The position numbers and the translations under genes were made by a program. The notes beneath the pieces are model-generated. The model had not been told where the DNA came from and searched no databases. It worked only from the letters and a program-made list of their open reading frames with translations. Positions 57,800 to 64,000 of a DNA stretch of 64,000 nt are shown one piece after another. The DNA comes from Haematobia irritans (Eukaryota; Arthropoda; Insecta; Diptera; Muscidae): assembly GCF_050003625.1 (NCBI RefSeq), contig NC_134399.1:40130671-40194670 (forward strand), in the 5' to 3' direction. How positions within the stretch are numbered: position 1 is the stretch's first letter; each line of letters opens with the position of its first letter.

Positions 57800-58745
57800 T
57801 ATTGAATTTATAGAAAATTATGTAGAAATTTTATTTCAATAAAAAATTTTATTTCTATATATACAATTTTCTCAAAAACAATTTTTTTCAAAATTTTATT
57901 TTTATATGAAATTTTTCCTAAATTTTATTTATATATGATATTTTCCAAAAATGTATTTCTATATGAAATTTTCACAAAATTTTATTTCTATACAAAATTT
58001 GATCAACATTTTATTTATGTAGAAGTTTTTCTCAATTTTTTTTTTTATAAAAATTTTTCTCAAAAAATTATTTCTATGGAAGATTTACTCAAAATTTGGC
58101 AACCATTTTATTTCTGTAAAATTTTTTTTCAAAATTATATAGAAATAAGTCTATATAAAATTCTCTTAAAAATTTTTTTCTATATGAAATTCATTGATTG
58201 TCTATACTTTATTTGATGGGAAAAAATATAAATAAATCCCATTCTTCAAGGATAATATCTCTTTTAAAGAATATTTAGGTTAAATCGATTTTTTTTATAA
58301 AATTTAGCCTAAAAATGTAAGGAGAAATAAAAAGGATTTTATTTCTGTAAATTTTTTTTTTTTTTCAAAATTATATAGAAATAATTCTATATAAAAATCT
58401 CTTAAAAATTTTTTCAAAATTGTATTTCCATATAAAATTTGTTCAAAATTATATTTCCATATAAATTTCTCTCAAAATATTATTTCTATAGAAGATTTAC
58501 TCAAAATTTTATTTCTAAAGAAAATTTGGTCAAACTTTTATTTCTATATAAAATTTTTTCAAAATTTATTTCTACAGAAAATGTCGTCAAAATATTATTT
58601 CTATAGAAAATTTTATCAGCATTTTATTTCTATAGAAAATTTTATTTCTAGAGAAGATTTTCGCAAAATTTTATATCTATAGATAATTTGGCTAAAATTT
58701 TATTTCTATAGAAAATTTGGTCAAAATTTTATTTCAATAGAAAGT
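57800..58745 (+). repeat. diverged 29-bp satellite array
   Basis: Units retain ATTTCTATA and AAAATTTTAT but have frequent substitutions (TATATGAAATTTTTC variants) and interruptions around 58190-58330. It is the oldest-looking array in the window. Identity between units rises toward 58480-58740. Confidence 0.85.
58193..58324. repeat. 132-bp direct repeat, copy 1 (copy 2 at 61142-61273)
   Basis: ATTGATTGTCTATACTTTAT through TTTAGCCTAAAAATGTAAG recurs at 61142-61273 with about four differences. Neither copy has flanking duplications that I can see. It interrupts the satellite array here. Confidence 0.92.
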
Positions 58746-58766
58746 TCAATACAAACAAACAATTTT

Positions 58767-59128
58767 TTTCTAGTTCAATAACGAAATTAATTGATCCAAT
58801 TAATTTTTTAACTGAAATGTCTTCAATCACAGAAATGATAGTATCAATTAAAAAATTAATTGAAGGTCAATTAAAAAATTAATTGATCAGCCAACAATGT
58901 TTGGGTACAGCAAACTATGCTGGTGGCAATTATTGACAATATGGGAATCTATGAAATATAAAAGGCAAATGTATAGAATTGTACAGATCCAATTAAAAAA
59001 TTAATTGATACTATTAATTTTTGTTTCAATTAAAAAAGTTATTTAATCAATTAAATTTTTAATTGAATATTTTTTAAAACTCAATTAAAATTTTAATTGG
59101 AAAAATTTTCATGAAATTTTTTTCTGTG
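58767..59128 (-). mobile_element. MITE-E5, with internal insertion
   Basis: The right end AAATTTTTTTCTGTGTA followed by GTCAC is the inverse of the MITE-E left end. The interior alternates AATTAATTG and CAATTAATTTTTTA as in MITE-E4. A non-matching segment of about 95 bp (58893-58987, CAGCCAACAATGTTTGGG onward) interrupts it. It lies between two satellite stretches. Confidence 0.75.
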
Positions 59129-59129
59129 T

Positions 59130-59390
59130 AGTCACAATTTTGTTTCTATAGAAAATTTTATTTCTCTTTAAAATTTTCTCAAAATTTTATTTCTTTAGAA
59201 GTTTATTCAAAATTTTATTTCCATAGAAGATTTACTCAAAATTTTATTTGTATAAAAAAAAATTTCGCAAAATTGTATTTCTATAGATTTTCTCAAAATT
59301 TTATTTCTAACATATAGAAAATGTTTTCAAAATTTTATTCATATCGAAAATTGAAGTACCTCTTAGTTGAAGAGGAATGCTTTGCAAAAT
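59130..59390 (+). repeat. 29-bp satellite units and border
   Basis: About seven diverged units are followed by ATTGAAGTACCTCTTAGTTG, the inverse of the CTAAGAGGTACTTCAAT border that precedes the array at 3476. This shows that the border belongs to the satellite-bearing unit. Confidence 0.8.
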
Positions 59391-59950
59391 CTATCTGCAT
59401 AGGTGTGTGGGGCGATACCAACGATAGCGGGGATGAGTGTAATAATGATGGAATCCTTGAAGAGTATGAGAAGTGGACTGTATATTTTGGATAGATCACT
59501 TTATTATTTCTCAAATTAATGAGAAATAATAAATTAAAATCCAAACGAAACCCAACCGGAAAGTGATGTAAGAAATAAAAAGATGGACCACCAATAAGTT
59601 TCAATTTACAACAACAAATTTATTGAGGATAAAAAAAGGAAATAGAAATGATAAGAGAAGAGAGGCTCACCTTTATGATGCGGCAGGAAAATTAGCCGCG
59701 AGCGATAGAAAAGAAACTTAAAATCAGCTAACTTAATGTACTAAATTTTAATAAGCAATAATTCACAATAGATTTTAATTCAGCATTTTGACAATTCAAA
59801 ATATTAATTTAATTGTGATTTTATGGACATTCATTAACAGTAATTCAGTTTATAATTCAGAATTCATTTACAATAATTCAATGGAAATCATTTATAAAAA
59901 TTCAAAAGAGTTGACAAACGTGAAGTTTGTCCACTATCAAAAGATCAAGA
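59391..59950. other. unique stretch, nothing recognised
   Basis: No known repeat or domain was found. Frames at 59335-59604 (minus) and 59788-60018 (plus) are low-complexity and unassigned. Confidence 0.45.
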
Positions 59951-60030
59951 ATTCTACCAATCTACCAAAAAAAAATCTACAGTTTTTGGTAGAATTCTAC
60001 CAACAGTGGCAACCATGACAACGACTCATT
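59951..60030 (-). repeat. GGTAGAATTCTACC border motif
   Basis: AGAATTCTACCAATCTACC and TTGGTAGAATTCTACCAACA are followed by GTGGCAACCATGACAAC. It is the inverse of the border at 3356 and of 61617-61735, and probably marks the right end of the satellite-bearing unit. Confidence 0.7.
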
Positions 60031-61616
60031 ATTACAAATGTCCGTGATAACTGAAACATTAGCATCCCTAGTGCACGCGCTAAGTTTTGATGGGATAGCA
60101 TTGGCTTCCTGCCATCATAAGCTCCCAGATGTCATTCCCCACTAGCCTTCTTGTAGTGTGAGTTTGCAAATATTTTAAAAAATCTGGCTTCATGTTCTTC
60201 GGTCTGTTTTATACTGAAAAAAATTTAAACGATTTAAACACATTATTGCTAAACTCGAAGGATGCCAGGCCTATGCTTTCGTTTTCAATAACAATGAGTT
60301 CAATTATTTAATTTTTTTCTGTAAGAAAAATAACATCCTACAATTTGATACCGTATCCCAAATGTCTGTTACAAACTGAATGTCTATCCTATTACGCCAT
60401 CCATCCTAGAGTATGGGCTATAAAAAAAACTGGCTGGTAAATCGACAAAGAAAAAGTATCACACAGCATGCCCTCTGTGAGGATGGCAAGTTAGAGTGAC
60501 ACCCCAACAAACGTGGAGACCATTTGCACAATAAAATTCATATGGAATTTTAATTAGCATATGCAACTTTGGAAAATGTGCGGCTGATAGAGTTAATGGT
60601 TTAAACAAATACAGGCCATGCCAAATAACCAGTTAGGGCATGCAAATTGGATGACTACCAGGCATGAATGAATATTTGGATGGATGACTGGCTGGTTGCC
60701 TGAATGAGCGATTTACACAGTTTGCAATATGCAGATAAATGCACGAATGCTTCCAACCGTATGTATGGTATATGCAATGTGGTTATTTTTAACTATAGCC
60801 AATTCCATAAAAGGTAACAAATGCCCGACCATCCATCCATGCTCGAGAATCATTTCATTTCATGAGCTAACTTCAATATCGTAACCCACCCAGACCATTG
60901 AAAATCTAAAACATACAAAGCAATTAGTGGAGAATACCTTCAATTCAAGGATTTGTTTACATAGGGCATAGCGTGTGAATGAATGACTGAATGGAACATA
61001 ATTCAAATGTCTATTAGAAAAATAAATTGAACCAGCAGTTGGTGTTGCCTGCAATGGATCTATTAAATTCCCCAAAAAGGGGAGAAAATACAAATGCTCT
61101 CCAATTACACCGATGTGTATGTGACAGCTCATAATAGATTAATTGATTGTCTATATTTTATTTGATGGGAAAAAATATAAATAAATCCCAATCTTCAAGG
61201 ATAATATCTCTTTTAAAGAATATTTAGGTTAAATCGATTTTTTTTATAAAATTTAGCCCAAAAATTTAAGGAGTTAATACTGAAACCAAATTGTACTGCC
61301 CAAAAGTATGCAATGAAATTTTACTGATGGAAATCGTAAGAAACAATTGACTGGGAACAACAAGTACATGGCAAAAACTAAACTATTTACAACTAGCAGC
61401 AGGAAAAAGAGACGATAATGGTGACCACAAAACGATTCTTTCAATTCCCAATATTATCAGTTTATGCGTACGAAATGTTTATGTTTGAAAAAATCTTACA
61501 CTTTGATCGAAAGTTGGAGATGTTTAACGAACAAGCACCGATGTTGAACACTAAAAAACGACGCATAAGAAGGGAAGCTCGCGAAATATTACAGAATAAA
61601 TGGCAAAGGAGCTGCC
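60031..61616. other. mostly unique stretch
   Basis: It contains copy 2 of the 132-bp repeat (61142-61273). The rest has no recognised repeat. Frames at 60860-61132 (minus) and 61418-61627 (plus) lack recognisable domains; the latter ends in an Arg/Lys-rich stretch. Confidence 0.45.
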
Positions 61617-61735
61617 ACAGTTGGTAAAATTATACCAAAAATGGTAGATTTTTTACTGTTTGGCAGATTGGTAGAATACTTTATGTTTTGGTAGACTTTG
61701 AACATTATTCTTCTCCAACTAAGAGGTAGGTACCA
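61617..61735 (+). repeat. GGTAGAATTCTACC border motif
   Basis: CCACAGTTGGTAAAATTATA, GGTAGATTTTTTACTGTTTG, GGTAGAATACTTTATGTTTT and CCAACTAAGAGGTA follow the same order as 3356-3475, here without a satellite array after it. Confidence 0.7.
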
Positions 61736-61928
61736 GAGAACAGTTGCGATCTACCGCAACCGACCAGTGTAACATATTTATTAAACACCAATATTTGCAA
61801 TCTTAAAACACCAATTCAATTCAAAATAATTCAACCACCAATATCCAATGCAACCGACAACTGTCGGTGTTTGTTAGTATGAGCGTTGGTCTCTCGAAAA
61901 CACCGTAGTAAAGCAATCGCACAAATCA

Positions 61929-62080
61929 GTGATGGAAAATTCAATTTTTACGAAAGTACTAAAAAAGTATTTTTTTTTTTTGAGCGAAAAAGTACTGTTC
62001 ACTAAATTTCAACAAAAATTCCATTGATGGATTATTGTCCAGAGCTCATTTGGACTGAATTTTAAAGAAAATAAAACTTT
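61929..62080 (-). mobile_element. hAT end fragment (family of 48848-50096)
   Basis: CAGTGATGGAAAATTCAATT, AGCGAAAAAGTACT and TTTCAACAAAAATTCCATT are the inverse complement of the right end of the hAT at 48848-50096, with substitutions. The opposite end was not found. Confidence 0.8.
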
Positions 62081-62151
62081 ATAAGGAGTTGACAAACTTC
62101 AATTTGAAATATTTTTTTAGTTTTATATCCGCTTACAAAGACTACTGTAGT

Positions 62152-63036
62152 CAGTGCTGCCGCTAGTGACAAATTGAGTGAAGTAGATTTTGGAAAAAGT
62201 GGAGTAGATTGAATAAAATTGAAGTAGCATACATTTTTGAAAACAAATGAATAAAATTGAAGTAGCATACATTTTTGAAAACAAACAATAGAATTCATTT
62301 TATTATACCCTCCACCATAGGATGGGGGGGTATATTAACTTTGTCATTCCGTTTGTAACACATCGAAATATTGCTCTAAGACCCCATAAAGTATATATAT
62401 TCTGGGTCGTGGTGAAATTCTGAGTCGATCTGAGCATGTCCGTCCGTCTGTCTGTTGAAAAACGCTAACTTCCGAACGAAAGAAGCTATCGACTTGGCAT
62501 AAGTAGTTGTTATTGATGTAGGTCGGATGGTATTGCAAATGGGCCATATCGGTCCACTTTTACGTATAGCCCCCATATAAACGGACCCCCAAATTTGGCT
62601 TGCGGGGACTCTAAGAGAAGCAAATTTCATCCGATCCAGCTGAAATTTGGTACATGGCTTCAGCATATGATCTCTAACAACCATGCAAAAATTGGTCCAC
62701 ATCGGTCCATAATTATATATAGCCCCCATATTAACTGATCCCCCGATAAGAGAACCAAATTTCATCCGATCCGGCTGAAATTTGGTACATGGTGTAAGTA
62801 TATGGTCTATAACAACTATGCAAAAATTGGTCCACATCGGTTAATAATTCGATGATTAAAACCGCTATGTTCATCGTAATGAAAGGAATAGGAAAAACTA
62901 TTAGGTAATATGGGGAAAATTTTAAAAATTTGAAGCAGAACAAAAAGTGAAGCAGATTTTTGGAAGAAGGAGTGACGAAGTAAATTTTGTGAAAATGAAG
63001 CAAAATACTTCGATTGAAGTAGTAGCGGCAGCACTG
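62152..63036. mobile_element. non-autonomous hAT element (885 bp) with nested family A
   Basis: The ends CAGTGCTGCCGCTA are inverted, with the exact 8-bp duplication ACTGTAGT at 62144-62151 and 63037-63044. Subterminal GAAGTAG-type motifs repeat near both ends. A Helentron-like family A fragment occupies 62301-62850, and the original hAT would have been about 335 bp. Confidence 0.93.
62301..62850 (+). mobile_element. Helentron-like family A, 3'-truncated copy nested in hAT
   Basis: The 5' hairpin is TATACCCTCCACCATAGG with ATGGGGGGGTATATTAA. It is followed by the same block, core (GGTGAAATTCTGAGTCGATC), GTCCGTCCGTCTGTCTG and two partial units, stopping inside a unit near 62850. The frames at 62344-62837 (minus) are repeat translations. 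Confidence 0.85.
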
Positions 63037-63072
63037 ACTGTAGTATTGTAATCACGGTTGCTACAGTTAATA

Positions 63073-63321
63073 CACGCAGAGAAGGAATATGATCACCTCA
63101 AACATGTTTCAAGAGCAAAATGTTATTTTTGTATGGTGACCATGTAACATGTTTGTCACTAAAATGTTATTTTCTCATCAAATATAATCTGCTTGCCGAA
63201 ATCAGATACATGATTTCCGAGAAAATAACATGGTTGCGAAAACCATGTTACATGGTCACCACCCAAAAATAACATTTTGCTCTTAAAACAGGTTTGAGGT
63301 GATCATATTCCTTCTCTGGGT
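63073..63321. mobile_element. MITE-L1 with about 80-bp terminal inverted repeats
   Basis: It is flanked by TA at 63071-63072 and 63322-63323. The left arm CACGCAGAGAAGGAATATGA through ACCATGTAACATG is the near-perfect inverse of the right arm ending ATATTCCTTCTCTGGGTG. The central non-palindromic part is only about 90 bp. The flanks join to CTACAGTTAGAATTCTACTG, a family G border motif, so the element inserted there. TA targeting suggests the Tc1/mariner class. Confidence 0.88.
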
Positions 63322-63382
63322 GTAGAATTCTACTGTTTGGTAGATTAGTAGAAATCATGGTACTTCATAAATTTTCTTTAAA

Positions 63383-64000
63383 TCTATATATATAAAATTC
63401 AATTTATGTTTGTTTATTTGTTTGTTTGATTGTTTGTTTGTATGTTCCGAGTTGGCTCCGAAACGGTTGAACCGATTTACTTGAAACTTTCAGAGATCGT
63501 AGGGGGCGTTCATGTGGTGAAAATAGGGTACCTTATTTTTTGACACCTGGTCGCGGAGGGGGACCTCCCCTTTGTCGGACTTTTTGAAAATTGGACCAAA
63601 GTTGACCGATTTGCTGGAAATTTTCATTGAAGGTTGGGGTTGGCATCTAGACAAAGATCCGCTACTTTATATTTCGATATTTGGTGGCGGAGGGGGACCT
63701 CCCCTTTGTTCGACTTTTTTTAAAGTACAGTGAAAAAACTAAAATTCTCTAAATTATCTGAGATTTACAGAGAACATGCGGTGCGGAATTAATATGGGGT
63801 ACCTGATGATTTCATATGTAGACGGAGAGGGGGACCACCCCCTTGCCATACTTTTTGAAACTTGGAACAAAATTATGCGATTTGCTTGAAATTTTCATTG
63901 AATGTTGGGGTTGGCATCTAGACAAAAATCCGCTACATTATTTTTTGGTCGGGGAGGGGGACCACCCCTTTAACCGACTTTATTTTTAAAGTACAGTCAA
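63383..64000 (+). mobile_element. Helitron-like element, 5' end, runs out of the window
   Basis: After an A, the text TCTATATATATAAAATTC opens the element. TC starts placed 3' of A are usual for Helitrons, and this start is followed by TTTGTTTGTTTG and GTTCCGAGTTGGCTCCGAAA, text I recognise from widespread arthropod Helitron-type repeats. From about 63553, four units of roughly 130-134 bp each contain GGAGGGGGACCTCCCC or the CCACCCC variant, and GGGGTTGGCATCTAGACAA. No coding region has begun by the window end. Confidence 0.75.

Overview
The window looks like non-coding chromosomal DNA from a higher (calyptrate) fly, of the house fly or stable fly type. I infer this from the strong AT-richness, from several repeat families I recognise as typical of such genomes (Helentron-like elements with a (GTCY)n-plus-core module resembling dipteran mini-me elements, short terminal-inverted-repeat elements beginning TACACAGAAAA, a 29-bp satellite with a TTTCTATAGAAA core), and from fragments of Ty3/Gypsy, RNase H-bearing non-LTR and Tc1/mariner elements. 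The species cannot be fixed from sequence alone. I found no intact host gene, no rRNA and no convincing functional tRNA gene. The window is best read as a transposon-filled intergenic region or very large intron.

Layout. 1-1.6 kb: Helentron-like element A1. 3.0-5.8 kb: SINE fragment, then a 29-bp satellite array. 7.5-9.0 kb: inverted SINE pair, Helentron-like C2, mariner remnant. 11.2-14.0 kb: MITE-E1, a SINE split by a 325-bp TIR element with 9-bp target duplication, and complete Helentron-like C1. 14.5-21.0 kb: MITE-F1, complete B1, SINE fragment, D/B mosaic. 21.1-22.0 kb: long-inverted-repeat element carrying a 390-bp insertion with a 15-bp target duplication. 23.5-27.2 kb: duplicated MITE-E, complete A2. 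28.4-32.3 kb: three hAT elements with 8-bp target duplications. 32.5-34.9 kb: a second D/B mosaic. 37.3-40.6 kb: nested MITEs. 41.9-45.2 kb: the largest 29-bp satellite array. 46.3-50.1 kb: non-LTR pseudogene, Gypsy integrase remnant interrupted by a SINE, and a hAT with a tandemly duplicated left end. 51.3-54.5 kb: MITE-H2, complete A3, D3. 56.8-57.6 kb: an open frame interrupted by a full SINE with 13-bp target duplication. 57.8-59.4 kb: diverged satellite with MITE-E5. 62.2-63.4 kb: hAT holding a Helentron fragment, then a long-TIR MITE. 63.4-64.0 kb: the start of a Helitron that runs out of the window.

The most interesting structure is a set of Helentron-like non-autonomous families (A, B, C, D). 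They differ in internal tandem units but share one plan: a 5' hairpin beginning TATACCC, a (GTCY)n block with a conserved core, tandem units, a subterminal inverted repeat whose sequence is private to each family but matches between its two ends, then a GC-rich hairpin and a terminal ACTTGTT. Family A carries the 29-bp satellite inside it, which suggests how the large free arrays arose. For these elements the strand given runs from the TATACCC end to the ACTTGTT end. Unlisted gaps under about 300 bp hold nothing I recognise.
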